The notes: generated by a model not told the origin, from the letters alone. A stretch of DNA of 64,000 nucleotides from Gavia stellata (GCF_030936135.1 NC_082617.1:634501-698500), one strand, 5' to 3'; shown: positions 12,401 to 27,400, counted from the stretch's first letter. Made by a program: numbers and translations.

Positions 12401-15400
12401 CCAGTCAAGTACAGCACCCAGAAAACACTGCTGGTTCGCAACATCGGGAACCGGGAGGCCCGCTACCGCATGAGCACTCAGAGGTAAAGGAACTCAACAT
12501 CTTGCTTGTGCAAAACACTGTTGCGTGATAATAGATTTGGTAAGCAGTAACAAAAAAGAACCAGAGCATCTGAGCTGCTGTATTGCAGGCGTAGCTGGAA
12601 CTGGGCAGGACATGTGGGTCTGGCAGTTGCTTACAGTGTTTTAAGCATGATACAACCTTCGATGAAACTCGGCAAGCTGCAGGGAAATTTCATACTGCAG
12701 TGGTGTCTCCAGCACAGCATCTCACAAGACCAATTGTGTTAGTTTGAAAGAACAAGTAAAGGAAGGCAACCTGACCGCCCTTGGGCTGTATGGGATAGTG
12801 CATGGCAGATGACAGCTCTAGGAGCTCAGTTCATGTAGACCAAATGCAGTGTTAGGAAATGACCAGCTATGAGCTGGTGGAAGAGACATTGAAGAGTTGA
12901 TCAGCAGCTGTGTCTCTATTGGCAAGTAATTCTGAGCAATTGGAGATCAGTCGATCAAAGCTGAGGGTACTGAGGCCCTGACAGTAACACTGTGTGGTCC
13001 AGGAACTTTGTTTTCCGGTAGGTTTGGTCTGGTCCCTGGGAGCAAATATTCTTACGTAGAATGAGCTCTTAAGTGGAGACGAGCAGACACGGGCTTCAAG
13101 ACTGCACTACAGCCCCCAAGCAGAATGCTACTGAGGGCACAGGCAAAAAATGCAGCAACTCTGTGGTGCAGGGGTTGGGGGCATTTTCTCCTAGAGCTTT
13201 ATCTCTCCTAGGTTTCCTGGAGAGTGCTAGAATGTTAGTAGCTAGCTTGCAACCTGCTGGTGGTAAGTACCTTCTGAAATGGTTGCATACCACTGTCAGC
13301 CAAATACACCTGTGCTCTGGGAGGCCACAAGCACAGGGTATTCCGGTGGTCCCCTATCAAATGCCTGATGTGAATGGTGTTGCAGTCAGCCCTGTGCTGT
13401 TCCTTTTGGTCTCAGAAGGCAGTCACCGGTTTTGGGGTTTGCTGAATTGGAGAGGGTAATGCGTTTTTGACACTGCATCTGCAAGGAAACCAGTTCAGTT
13501 GGTTGATAATGAGCTGGGAGTTGTTTGGTCCCAGAGGTCTCGGTGTAGGAGCTGAGGTCAAGAATGCAGCAAAGACCCACTGTCTGACTTGGTGCACCTG
13601 AGTAGCCTCAATTTCTTCCCCAGGAAAGCAGGGCTCGAAAGAAGACTTCTTACTTTTGTCCTGTGAAACGTGAGGGTCCAAGAGGAGCTTCCACCAAAGC
13701 CTGGCAAAGCTATTTAAGCAGGCTTCCAGGATGCTATTTCAGCAGGCTGCTGCTTATCGCTGTGGAGAATACATAGGCAGGAACTTGCAAATAGGTGTAC
13801 AGATCTAGTTGTGACCACCAAACTAAATACCCAGTAAAGTCAGGCATGTTTTTGCAGTGTCCTTGCCAACTGCTCTATTGAGTGCAATTTCATCAGCTGT
13901 CACTACTTAGGTGAGCAAAGTTCAGCTGGCGCATGGCTCCAGTTGTTCTCATTATTTTGGTGTGCGCATTGCGTCCTCTAATCATGGTAAAACTCTCCAG
14001 AACGTGGTTTTAAGGTGACAAATTGACCACCAGCAAAGCACTAAACCCAGTAACTTTTGTTTTCTAAGTGTGGCTGTACAAGAGCCATGAAGCGCAGCTG
14101 CCGTTGTGCAGAAGCATGTTTTACCTGACTTAGCCCTAAGCATTAAAGCATCGAGTTTTGTTTCTATCAGCCAAGAGCTGTTTACCTGGTGACAAATCAT
14201 AACTGCTCATATTAAATCCACAGTATGCCAACACATTTTCATAATTATTTCCAAGACATTGCACAGACTTTGTCTGGTGGGCCAGGCAAACAGTTACCGA
14301 GCTTGGAGTACAACCCGGAGTCCCAGATTGCATTGGTTGTGAACAGAGAGAAGACCTGTTAAACTTGCCTTGCTATGCTCCTGTTAATGGCGCTTCATTT
14401 CGCTAGGGATTTAATTGTTCAGGCTGTAAATGGGATACTCCTTTTGTGTCTTGTTTCCATGCTGTGGTATCACTCCAGTCTGCATTTGCATTCAGATTTT
14501 TCCTGTTGTTCTTTTCTTCTTAGAGCAGCTTTCATTGAAATGCCGATAAAACTTGCCCTTTCTTAGGCTAAACCAGGATGCTTTCAAGGTAAAAAAAAAA
14601 AGGATTCTGCAAATTGAACCATAATTAGTCCCCGGTCTTCAAAAAGACTCTTTTTCTCTGTCTGATTTCTAGGCTGTGATCTCATTGAAACAGGTATTGC
14701 CTTGACATTTGCATCGCTTGAGGTGAGGTTTCTGGGTGGCAGGAAAAGACAGATTCCTGAGGAAATCAGCATCAGGTTGTGCATGCGAATAGCTGTTACC
14801 ATTTCTGTGCTCTTCACAAGCCCTTTTCTGATGGTATTGCTAGCAGTTGGACTCCTGAGGCTGCAGAGAATCGGACGCAGAGCCTGGGGGAGATGAGGTC
14901 ATTTTATGCCATGGGATCTTCTGAGGGCTGGATCTCTGCAGAAGCGGGAGTCAGTCGCTCTGTTTCTGATCCTGTATGTTGTGTTTGTCTTCTGCTGGCT
15001 GTGGTTTGTTTGCTCCTTGCTTGTGCAAGTGAGCTGAAGGGAACTAGACTGCCAAAGGAATACAGTCCCCAAATCTCCTGCAATAGTCCTGATAGCTCTC
15101 TTTGCCTTGCAGCCCTTTCTCTGTCGATCCCTCCGTCGGGACTCTTGGGATTGGTGACGCCATGCAAGTGACAGTGGAGTTTCACCCGCTGAAGACGGGG
15201 CACCATTCTAGGTCCTTGGTAGTTCACTACGACACAGGTAAGTGCTGGGCGCTGCGTGGCGCACGCTCTCTGCGTCCTTCAAAGCAGAGCCCTTTCTAAG
15301 CAGAATAATGTTAAGTTTGCTTTGTGGGCAACTTCTAAAACATTTTCTTCCAAAAGCTCTGCATGTTTCAGTGCTTAGAAGTGAGCGGATAAGGGGCAGA

Positions 15401-18400
15401 GGCTGAGCCTGTCCTTGTTCTGTATGTCCTGTGCACTGGTCCCTCGCTGGGGGACCCTGGTGTCAGCATGGTGTTCTGCACCCAGCACCTTCTCGTGACA
15501 GTCTTCTGCCATCATTCCCCGTTGTCCCAGCCACCTCAATTCCCTCTCCAGGGGTACCTGCCCTGCCCCAGCTTTACCTTGGATAAAAGTGAAGAGTAGT
15601 TGGTGTTGAGGGGGTTGTTAAAGTAGATCCCCTCAAATGGGAATGAGATTTTGGAATGCTGTTTTTCTGGGAGTTGCTGAGTGGAGGAGGGAGAAACCTT
15701 GACTCTCCATTGCAGCGTGCGTATGCACGCATGAAGTTTTAGTCCGTGACAACGCTATGTTTGAAGCGTAATGTGGGGAACACATGTCTCTGTCAGACTC
15801 TCTCCAGTGCGTGCTGTCTCTTACACATCTCTGTCCCATGTACTGCTTCTCCATCGTCTTGCCACAGACCTTTTTTTCCATGTTGCCCTCTACCCATGTA
15901 CAGCCCATGCTTCCCAACATCAGGACTAAAGTAGCCAGGAGTTGAGGGCTCTTGGGATTTGGCAGGAAGTGCTCAGTGCCTCCCGAGATAGGTGTAAAAT
16001 GTATGCTAGGGTACGAGAAGCCAAGATCAGGCCACAGAAATACCGTCAGCTTTGTAAGTCACTTTAAGAGTAAGTGGGGAGAACTCAAGAAGAAGGTGTG
16101 ACATGTTAAAATGCTTCTGTCGGCCTTGGTTCAGCAGAGGTATCTCGTGATGCTGAACGAGACGCTTTCTCTGTTGCACGTATGCATTTGGTGTGCGTTT
16201 TCTCTTGCTTGAAAGAGAGGTTTGTTTTGTCCCTATTCCTGACTGTTGGTCCTGGGGAGCATGATGTCCTAATCCAGGTGATAGTGTGATGCTTTAGCAC
16301 AGCAGTGAACATTTTAGTTGTCTCGAGTTTGTAGGAGTTACAAAAATGCTCCTGTATCTTCCAGATGCTCTTTGTGGCTTTATGAGTTGTCACAGCTTTG
16401 TTCAATATTTGTCAGTTAATGACATATTCCCAGAGAATGGTTTATGCTCACTCTGAGAAGCTCATGGGATGGGTAGCGCTTTCTTGAAAGAGCTACTGAA
16501 ATTTCGGGTAGAGAAGCACAAAAAAGTGCCTCATTTGTATGCATCTAGAGAATCTATAGGGTAAAATTCCGAGGGCTAGATCTTTCTTTGACTCTTGTTC
16601 TTACTGACAAAGAGTACTGGAAAAGTACTACTTTTCCCCTGGAAAAGTACTAGTACTTTTGTGTAATTTCTGACTAATAAGATTATTTCAGGCCCTCAGG
16701 TTCCTGTTTTGTGACAAATCATGACAAGTCTTTCCTTATTCACATTTCCCGGGCCATTCGTGCTTTTACAAACCTCTCCCATGTATCTCCCGTACGGATT
16801 CCTCAACCGCGAAATCTGTTCAGTCTTCATATAGAAGCTGCTCCATACTTTTAATCGTACTTTCTGCCCTTTTCTATTAATTTCAAATGCTTCAGCTAGT
16901 TTTTTTGAGATCAGAACTATACCCAATACTTCAAGACCCACGTGGCCATGGGTTTAGACAGTGAGGTGGCAGTTTTCATGGTGTTTATTTTGTAGTAGTT
17001 TGTCTTGATCGTTGTGGAGGATTAGCTTGTGTTTCCATAAACCTGAGTTGTGCATGCTCGAAGCACTGTGCCTATCTCCCATTTCTTGGGTCCTGGCTCA
17101 TCTGCTTGCCAATGTATGCCGAGGATTCAGCGCAGGGGAAAGGTAATGCTTATAAAGCATGGCCGTCTCTGTAACTCTGCTGAAGTTCAGTGATTTTTAT
17201 ATGCTAAATTGTCCATTCTAGGAGGCAGATTGTCCAGTCCTTGGAAACATTGCTGGTGTTCTCCCAACGTAACTCAGCTCTGGCCACAAATCCCTGCCAC
17301 TCCAGACTCCCTTAAGAGCAAAGAAATTGAGGATTGTACAGGCATGAAGGCTGAATTCTCCATGTGCAGACATGAATGACTGACCGTAGAGATCTACTGT
17401 TTTAAGGGCGAGTCTTGCCTCATTCCCCAACCCGGCTCCCAGAATGAATGGGATTCTGCTGCGTTGCCTGGCTTAGGATTGAAGGAGTCCGTCCAGCTCT
17501 CCCCTTGTGGTGTTGCATGGCAGCCTTTTAAAGGCAGGTCCATCCACTGGCTGCCTTGCTGGAACCCCTGCAGTGAGGAGAAGGCTGTGCCTTTGCAGAG
17601 GGATGCCCTCCAGGCCATGGCCGGGCTGCTGCGCTTGTCAGTTGGGGCTGGCTCGGAGGCTTGAAGCACCACTGCCTAGAAATGCCATTTCTGGAGAGCA
17701 TGTCTGATGTTTGCTGTTTGCATCTCACCTGGGAAACACTCACCCACAACAGGAAGAGTGGGCTTGGTAGTGATGTTTGAGCTCGGTTGACTCCCAGGAG
17801 TTCGTTGGTTGGGAAGAATGAAGGTTTGAAAGCTCTGGGAATGAGGGAGCCTTTGGTGGGAGTCTGTTCTGGAGGGTGAAATGCTGGCAGGTACCCCAGC
17901 AAGACTCCAGCCATTAATCAGTTGATGTGCACAGGCAAGGCTCTCTCCTCTTCAGCTTGTTCTGAGGTGGAAAGCAAAGATGTCCTCGCTCTGGTCGTTG
18001 AATAGCTTGGGAATATGCAGCGTAGACTTGCACCCTCAGGCATAAGCAACAGGATCCAGGCTGAAGAAATGGGCTTGCAGGACTGTAATGGGCGGGCTGG
18101 TGTGGACCGTGCCCTACCAGTCTCATTTTGACATATCTTCACAAACAGCAAGTGATGGCACTGCTTCTACAGCACAGTGAAGTTCTCTTCTGCGTGCCAT
18201 CCTGCGGTGGGCTGTCCCTTCACTTGTTCCTCTGAACCTCCCTTTTCTGCCCACATGCCCCCAGGCATCTTTGCTTGCCAGCAACAAGGGATCCTCAGGA
18301 GAGACCCACCACTGGTGGTGTGCCTGCAGGAGACCCTGGTCAAGCTATGACTGTGGTGGGACTCCTCAGAGTCACCTGAATGACTTTGATGCAGAATTCC

Positions 18401-21400
18401 CCGTGACCTGAGTGGGATGGCAACCCAAAGGCCACCTGGGCACGTCTGAAAATTCTCACTGTAAATGCTGTCACCTTGGGGATAAACCTCTACAAACACA
18501 CCCAGAAATAAGGTGGTTTAGATGGTGTCCAGGACATCCTTGTGCTGTACACAGGCAGCTATCAGGATGAGATAAATGTGCTGATCCGTGGAACTGCTAA
18601 TACAGCTAAAAGCTGTAACGCTTTCTTCTGTTACCTGTGGTTTGCTCTGTTCCTGGTACTTCCATCAGCAAGTGAGGTGAGCAAAGACTGCCCTTTGCTT
18701 TGTTGCAGGTGAAGATACCCACACGAGCCTTTATGGAGCAGCTGGAGATGTCAACATCAGGCTAGACAGGAACTCCTTGGCAGTTGAGAAGACTTACCTC
18801 TCGCTGTCAAACCACGGATCTGTGGTCATCCACAATCGGAGTGAAATCATAGCCCACTTCCAGTGGAAGGCTTTTGCTACACAGGAAGAGGAGGATCAGC
18901 GGAAGCTGAGGTTCGTTTGAAAGATTCGCTTCCATAAGATACGCTGCCCAAGGGTAAAACTGACGTGTGGGCTCAGGGGTGTTGGTGCTTTTGAATGGTT
19001 TAGGACAAGTAAACCATCCCCAGCATCAGGGTGCGTGTCACTGAGTTTCAGGGTACTGGAGCTCAGCACTTCCCATTCCAGTTCCAGCCATACTCCAGCT
19101 GAGGAAGATGTTTTGGAGAGGAAAGGTTGGTTGCAATGACTGGATAGCAAATTGGTGGTTTGTGGGAGCACAAACGACTGAGGTCCAGACATCCCTGGGC
19201 TACAGAGGGTCCATGAGGCTGAGGAGAGTGTCAGCACTCGTTACCTGGGACGTAATGTAGCTGCAGATAACATAACTATTACGATAGTCACTGCAGTTTC
19301 TTCCACTCCAGCTTTGATAAGGTGGCAGGCTCCTTTTCCAGCAATGTGCAGGGTAGGGTGAAAGTTGAGGCCACCCTGCTGTAGGGTGTTAATTGCCTCG
19401 CGCTGCCCTGGTTTCCAGCACAAGGAGGTATTTGTGCCCTTCGTTTGAGGCTGGGGAGAGTTTGGAGGTGGAGGGTTCTGCAGGGAAGGTAGGGCAGCAC
19501 AGGACCTGGAAGTGCATTTGGGCTTCAGCCACCCATGTCTTCATGGTGGTGAGAGATGGGGCAGGTTCTTGAAAGGGTGTCTTTGCTCAAGCTTTGAAAT
19601 TCCCATTTCAGGCAGCAGAGAAACACTTGCAGCCCGGGGGGGTGAATTGGAAATGACACGTAAAAGCTTGGGTGATTTAGGGAATCCTTGTGTGACTTTT
19701 CAGACTTGGATGGATGTAGGTATATAGGAGTTAGTCTGAACCCATAGCTGATCAGGAAACTGCCTTAAAGTGGAGCACTTTCTAAGGGCCTCTGAGCAAA
19801 TAAAGTGCAACATAATTAGGTCAGAAATGCCTTGAAGGGCAAAACTAGTTTTCCACTGTTCTCTCTTTTTAATGACAGAGTGTGTGACTTCTGTGCAAGC
19901 TCAGTGTGTTGAAAGGAAACCTCCTGACCTTCTTTTGGTACTTCCCTGGCCCATTCCTTGACCATCTCTTCCCAGCTGCCTGTCTCAGCCTGGACCCTGA
20001 GTGTTCCTCTTTCCCCTCAGAAGCAACCAGGTTTCCCCACAGTAGACTTCAACTGGATTTTTTTTTTCTTTTTTTCCAATTACATTTGATCTCGTGCCAG
20101 TTTGTGTCTTAGAGTCTGAGCAGAAGGTTTTGTTCTTCTTTACTTGGAAGTCTTAGGGATGGTCATAGCTCTAAGGCCACTGTCCTGATGTGAGAGAAGC
20201 AGGGATCCCCTGGTGGAAGGCAGTATAGGGAACTGGGAGCAGGCATTGTTTGCTTATCCCCGCTGGTCCAAAAAGAAGGAAAAAGAGTGATGCTCGTAAC
20301 CTGCAGCTGAACCCCAGGTGCTTCTCCCCTTGCCAGTGAAGCCCTGCAGTGGGTGCTCCTTGATCTTTATCTGCCTCCCCCGAGCAGCTCTATGGTGGGA
20401 AAAGGCAGTTGAGGTTGGTGGATTCTCCATCAGTTGTGGCAGTGGCTTTGAGCCAGGAGGCTCTCTTGAGGGCTGCTAGCTTTCCAAAACCCCTTCTTAA
20501 CTTGTAGTGTGGAGTAAAACTACCTGCCACGCCAGGGAGCAAGAAGTGATCATCTGATCCATTTGGGACCCCATGGCTCGGGGTCAGCCCCTTGCTGAGC
20601 TGCTGCTGGTGCTGCTGTTCCTCCCCGAGTGCATTGCTGCCCCTGCACTTACCCGGCAGTCTCTGCAAATATGTTGCTTATTGAATTATCTGTTTGGTTT
20701 GTCTCTCCCCGTGGCCGCAGGCTGTGTCGCAGGCTGCAGAGGCAGGAAGAGGACAGGACGGATTGCTTCCTCAAGGAGTGCGCGGTGGACCCCACTCTCC
20801 GAGAACGCCTTTCCCTTCTCTCCCGCACCTTCCGGAACCAGAGGGCAAAGGTGCAAGGAGACTCCATGCTTTTCTCCGATGATGTCTTCACCATTGAGCC
20901 GATGGTAAGCTGTAGCTGAGAACCTCCGCTCCTCCTCCTCCTGCTCCTCCCTGAATGAGGTCACTTGGCAGATCCCTGCATCAGCTGCCTTGACGTGCCG
21001 AGAGAAAATGTCAGGTTTCTGGTGAGGCTGGGAGAGCTTGTTACAAAAACCACTTCTGAACTGCGGGCTCCTGACAGGCAGCGAGAGCCTGCCTAAAGCT
21101 GAGCTACTGCAAGGGCTATAAATAAGTGTTCTTAGAGTGCTCAGAGGTATGGATTATTATATGTAAGGGCACACCTGACGCATACTGTATGGGGAGTAAC
21201 AAAGGGTATTGGAGCATTGTCAGTTCACATATTGACCTGAAGAATGAAATGGTCCTGTGTGGAAAGGAGGCCAAATTCAGCCCAAGTTTAGTCATGGAAA
21301 CACCAATCCCTTTGTATAAGCTGGACTTAGACCATGTCTGAATCTCCCTTCCAATGGCATCTGTGAGCCTGGACACAAGACTGGCAGGTTTTTTTTTAGT

Positions 21401-24400
21401 TGTATGGCACATAGGTACAGAAAAATCTTTGCTTTTCTGTTTCTGCAAGCAAAACCCCATGTCCTTCAATCAACCAGAGCTCTGATTGTGAGTATTTGCA
21501 TGGTCTGAGACGAAGAATGCCTGCTGTCTGAGCAGTGCAAAATCCCTTCTCATCTTGGAGTGAACCCTAGAATAAGCCCAACCTCTTCTTTTTTTAAAAT
21601 AGGTGAAACTAATTTTTTTTTTAAACCAAGGAAGGGGATCGTGTTCTCTTCTTGGTTACTCCTTTAGCCCATTGAAGGCTGAGAGCCAGCAATGTCAGCA
21701 CAACTGCAGTTTCACACCACTGTAGCTGACAGCAGCATGGTGTGACCAAGAGACTGTGTCAGAGCAGTAGGAGTATTGTAGAGTGGGAGCTGATGAGCTG
21801 AGCCTGAAGGGCATCGTGCGATGCATTAGTGTTGATTTTGGAGTGTGTCCCAGGGCTCCTGCTTCGTTACAGTTGGAGTATGACTCCAGAACTAGCTCAG
21901 CCCCGCCTTGAGCTCCTGAAGTGCATTAAGGTGAGGTCCAGAAGTCTGGCTGCCCACAGTACTGCGTGCTGGTACTCCATGTAATGATGTACAGACATGA
22001 AGTGTAGCCAGGTCCCTTTTCCTTAGACTGGCTGGTACCTCTGGAGAAATCCTGCTTGATTCGCTGGAATTTGTTTGCCAGTTGGGTTGCTTCGTTGTAG
22101 CCCTAATTTAACAAAATGCCTCTCCCGGGTGCCAGTAAAGGTAACGGACTTGGGACAGTTTTTTGCAGCTGCTTCCAGACTCTTTTATAAATTTTGTTGG
22201 CAAGTGTTGCTTGCTCCTTGCTCTTCACTGATGCTCTAAATATAGGGTACAGGGCTGTGGTTGAAAACAAGACATGTAACGTTTAAAGATAAATGGTTTT
22301 CTGTCTGCTTCTGTTTTAGGAGGGAGATGTCTGGCCAAATTCTTCGGCTGAAATCAAGGTGATCTTTAAACCCCGAGAAGCCAGAGTGTATCAACAAGCG
22401 GTCTACTGTGAAATCTCAGGTACAGCTCCTTTCTCCTGCTTCTGTTACCCACGGTGAAGGCAAGGCACAAATAGTCTTCCAGCCCCCTCGGTTCTCATGT
22501 AGTTGCTGGGAAGGGTGGGTGGTCAGCAGGTCAGGGCTGGCACATGCCCACTGTCCCTGCGGTTTCCAGGTGATCTGCTGTCCGCGGCCAGCCCTCGCGA
22601 TGCCTGGCTACAAGCTTGGATCACTGATCCCAGACCAACCAAGGCAGTGAAGGGATAAGCTTTCATGCCATGGGTTTGCCAGCATTTGCTCTGCTGCAAG
22701 GTGCCTGGAAAGGCCAAAGAATGACACAGCAGAACAGCTTTCGTGGACGAGCACTAAGCCCCTATAGACCGTATACTTCCAAGATGAATCTTTATTACAC
22801 GGATGCATCATCAGAGGCCTGAGGCAGCAGGAGCTGAGTTACAAATGTGCTCCCAGATCCTGGATCACCTCCCGCTCCCCAGATGCTGTCAGACCTCAGG
22901 TGACTGAGCCCTGCTGAGCGCGGGGTGTCTGCGAAAAGACCACTTCTGGCCAGCCTGTGCTTCTCTCCCTGCGTGGGAATTGTCACCTCGTGGCTCGGAG
23001 TCTATGGTGCATACGGGTAGCGTTGCACAGGCCTTGCTGTACTCAGCAGGGTGAACGTCCTCCCTGGGAATCGGAATCCGAGCAGTCCGCTAGACAAGCT
23101 TTATGCCCATCCTGTCTTACGGAAGTGCTGTGAAGTCTTCTTCTGGGAGCGGTGACTGTTGATGTGCGTATGGCCGTTAGCAGGGAGCTTCGCCTTGCTT
23201 GGGCTCGTACTTCTCGGCTCCTGTGCTGTTGTCTCTGATTGCATCAGTATAGATGGCAGATTTTTATCTTCAGTTCTGTTTTGTGAGCTTTGTGCCTTCA
23301 CTGAATGGATTTCAAAGCTCATCTAAGTGTGTGGGAAGAAATTCAGAGATCGTGTTTTAAACTCAGCATCCCGTTTTCAGGGTGCAAACTGATTACTAAA
23401 TTAGAAACCAGCCCAAGGGCATATGTCCTGAGGGAGGAGAAGGGTCCCGTATCTTCTCCCTGGAGCATCTAGAGCTGGTCCCATCCACCGCGGAGTCAGG
23501 GACTAGCATTGAGGCAGGCTGGAAAATCCAGGGCAACAGAGGGAATTACTGTACTGAAACGGCAATCTCTCCCCAGGCCGAGAGGCCAGGCTGCCCCTGC
23601 GCATCAAAGGTGAAGGCATAGGGCCCCGGCTCCGCTTCAACTTTGACCAGCTGGACATCGGGAAGGTTTTCATTGGATCAGCCCACAGCTATGAGGTGAG
23701 CAGGAGGGGTTTGCAGGGGTTGGGCTGGATCCTCACGGCTCCCGGGGCAACGCTGAGCCTCGTGGACCTGGGGGATTCCTGGCAACTGAGGCAGTTGTGA
23801 GCAGGGAATATTTGACATACTAGTCAAGTTTGGGGGGTTTCACAGAATCTGGATACTTTTGGTGGGGTCTGAAAGGCGTATATTTTCGTGAAGCCCTAGT
23901 CCCTGCTTTTTGGCAATCTCCATTTGAGATCAGCTGGGAGGCTTCATGCAAAAACCCCCCCTTGACACATGAAAGCAGCACTGGGTCAAAAAGAGAAGTA
24001 TTCAGAGGCTTTTGTTTCAGCCCTAGATGCAAAGCACCTTTGTACTCTGGCTCTTAAAAAGCAGCTGGAGCAAATTTACTGTGTTTGAACTCAAGTCCCT
24101 TGCAAAGAGTTTTCAGTTAAGTGCATCCTACCGATTCCTGGGAGTCAGAGGAAAGCCATCCAGCCTCCTGGCTCCGAGCTGTCCCTAGGAAAGAAATTGG
24201 GAGTGCTTCCCCTCGCTGACGAGCCCCTCACCACACTTTGGGCTTGGTGCACCTCTGGCTCTATGAAGAGCAAAGCATTTCTGGAAATGAAGCAAAGGCA
24301 CTTTCTATATATTTGCCTCCCCCCAGTGGTGTCAAGTCTTCTGCAAAAAAAAAAAAAAGATAGAGCAAGTGAAAGAGGTAGAAGACGAGGCAATACATCA

Positions 24401-27400
24401 TGCCAGACACTTTCAAAACCTTGACTGTGGCAGGGAAGGACAGGTTAAGGTGTTTTCTTAGGGAAATATTGTGTGCTCTGTGCATTTTTAATGGTGATAC
24501 TTTATTGATTCTCTCTCTATCAATTTATGATTTTCATTACTTGAGAAAATGTGATGAAGTAGATGAAGCTGTTAGTGCTTTCCTAAGCAGCTAGACTGGA
24601 GGTAAACCTCAGCTCAGCGTCGGATCCCTAAGTGCAATTTGTAACGAAGGTGTAAAACACACAAGAGGCGAGAGTAGTGTTCAAGTTACCATTGTGGAGT
24701 TTGAATACATGCATATTTTCAGCAGCAGCTGCAAAGTTGAAAAACAAAGGATGTTTCTATGCTTCTGTCTCAGTTTTTCTGACAAGTTTTGCAAGGACAA
24801 AAATTAGGGAAAAGAAACTGAAAGCAGATAGCTAAGTCCACGGAAATGGCAGGATTTCACCCTGCAGCAATCAGAAACTTTACAGCTTTGCTTTGGGTAG
24901 GTTTGTTGGTGATGGACAGCGTGCCGGTACTCACAGGCAGATGTGGGCATTTCTCGCCCAACATGAAAAGAGCTGAATTTCAACAAACGCTGCGGGATTG
25001 TGTTACTTGTTCGAGGCAGTAGATCTCTCGAGCATTCAACAAAATACAGCTTGGTTCTAAATTTGCAGTTTATTCCAGTAATGGTAAAATCGTAGATGGT
25101 GGCTGTGTATATTTAGGAAAGAGAACTTCTTTGGAATAGATGGAGGTGCTATGCACCTCACGCTGATTCTTTCCTGACATGTCTGTTGAAGCAAAGACTA
25201 AGAAAGTATCACCTTAAAGAAGAAAGAAGAGAAACCTAACTTCTATACTGTAGCAGAGTTGGGGAGTGCTTCTGAAGTTGGTTATAGTGCTGGCCTGAGG
25301 GGTCTTCTACATGCAATGAACTTGTTGGCTGCAATGGAAGCTGCCCATGTTCTGCCCTTGGCAGGACCAGGCTCATCAGGAGCAGAAGCAGTTGTGTGAT
25401 GACCCACTAGTAACCGCCCTTCGTTGCTCTTAGGGACGGGTCTGAATCAACTCGCTGATGCTGAGCAGGTCCTCTGCACTGCAAGTCAGAGTGGACTGCT
25501 CTGTATCAGTAGAATAAACCCAGCGTGACTCTGTTTAGATGAAGTTACCGCTGCTTTGCATGTAAAAACCCAAAGGCAGAACTTGTCCTGTTGCTTATTC
25601 TTTGGCTTCTGCCAAGCAGCAGCACACGGCATCTTCTGTCTTTTTACAGATGTTACTTGTTTAATGGGAAAACAAGTCACCCTTGTGTAAGAAAGGCAGA
25701 TTCCTTATGTATTTCCATTTCGCTTTCTTGCTGCTGCAGGCGGTCCTGTTTAACAAAGGAGCCATCGATGCGTTCTTCCAGTTGGTCCCTCCAGCTACAG
25801 CTCTGGGCTCCTGCTTCACCTTTCTGCCCTGGGAGGGCACTATTTTGCCAGACGGGCTCCAGGTGATCCGGATCTCCTTCAGTTCCACCATCCTGGGGCA
25901 GTTCACAGAAGAATTCAAGTTCAGTGTGAATGGATCCCCTGAGCCTGTGACCTTGACTATCAGGTGAGGAGGGTTATAGGAGCTTGGTGGGCACATCTGT
26001 AGCTCTCTCTGGGTAATCAGCTCCCCCCTACCTCATTTTATGATGGAGCAGAGAAAAAAGGGGTTGTCTAAGGTCTTTGTCTTGGCTCAGATCCTGGCAC
26101 CCCCCCACTAAGAGCCAAGACTTTTTAACCTTGATTCCAGTTTGAACCTTGCAATTGCAGCAGCCAAGAAAGCGTAACCGTCTGCGAGAGGAAATCATAG
26201 AATGGTTTGGGTTGGAAGGGACCTTTAAAGGTCATCTAGTCCAACCCCCCTGCAGTGAGCAGGGACATCTTCAAGTAGACCAGGTTGTTCAGAGCCCTGT
26301 CCAGCCTGACCTTGAATGTTTCCATCTACCACCTCTCTGGGCAACCTGTGCCAGTGCCTCACCACCCTCATTGTAAAATATTTCTTCCTTCTATCTAGTC
26401 TAAATCTACCCTCTTTCAGTTTAAAGCCATTACCCCTTGTCCTATCGCTACAGGCCCTGCTAAAAAGTCTGTCCCCGTCTTTCTTATAAGCCCCCTTTAA
26501 GTATTGAAAGGCCACAAGAAGGTCTCCCCGGAGCCTTCTCTTCTCCAGGCTGACCAACCCCAACTCTCTCAGCCTTTCCTCATAGGAGAGGTGTTGCATC
26601 GCTCTGATAGTTTTCGTGTCCCTCCTCTGGACCTGCCTCAACAGGTCCGTGTCTTTCCTGTGCTGAGGACTCCAGAGCTGGACCCAGTACTGCAGGTGGG
26701 GTCTCACCAGAGCCGAGTAGAGGGGCAGAATCACCTCCCTTGAGCTGCTGGCCACCTGTGACCATGCCTCCTCTGCTCTCAATACGCAGTTTAACTTGCA
26801 AAGTCTTGGGTTCCTCTGGGAAGCAGCTTTGCCTTCATGGTTGAGCCAGGGTGGCTCTGTGACTTTCTAGGACACTGTTTGCCCAGAATTTGGCAGCAGC
26901 AGATTCCTTTTGTGACCCTTTGACATCTCTGTGTGAGGACCGTGGGGCTTTAAGTGACTACCCGTGCTGGAAAAAAGTTTGACTGGAGGCCGTACGGGAA
27001 CGGTGTGGAGATGCCTGCTGCCCTGTCCCGGTACCCAGGAGCTGAAGTGACTTCTTGCTACAGGTAGCTCATTCCCCCTTGGGCCATGGCAGACAGTGTG
27101 ATGGTATCAGCTTTGGGCAGTAGATGGTCTGGGATGTCCCACCGAACATCCAGCAGGGCCAAGAGGGCTTTGGAGAGGGGCCAGCCTGGGTGATTCTGCA
27201 GCCAGAAGCAGTGTTTTTAAAATCCTCTGTTAACATTCCATACAAAATGGGTAGCAGCAGCCTCAACATCATCTCTCATGCTAATGCGTTGGGACAAGCT
27301 GTCCTCCCGGCTCTTGTGCAGCGAGTGCTACCGTACCTCCTTTCTGCAGCCAGAAATGTGCTGATGCAGGAGACGGGAAGCTCTGGAGCAAGTACTGTCA

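Noticed and set aside
24345-24358. Poly(A) tail of a retroposed gene or SINE
   Set aside because: Nothing in front of it resembles a processed gene or a known avian SINE, and no target duplication was seen.
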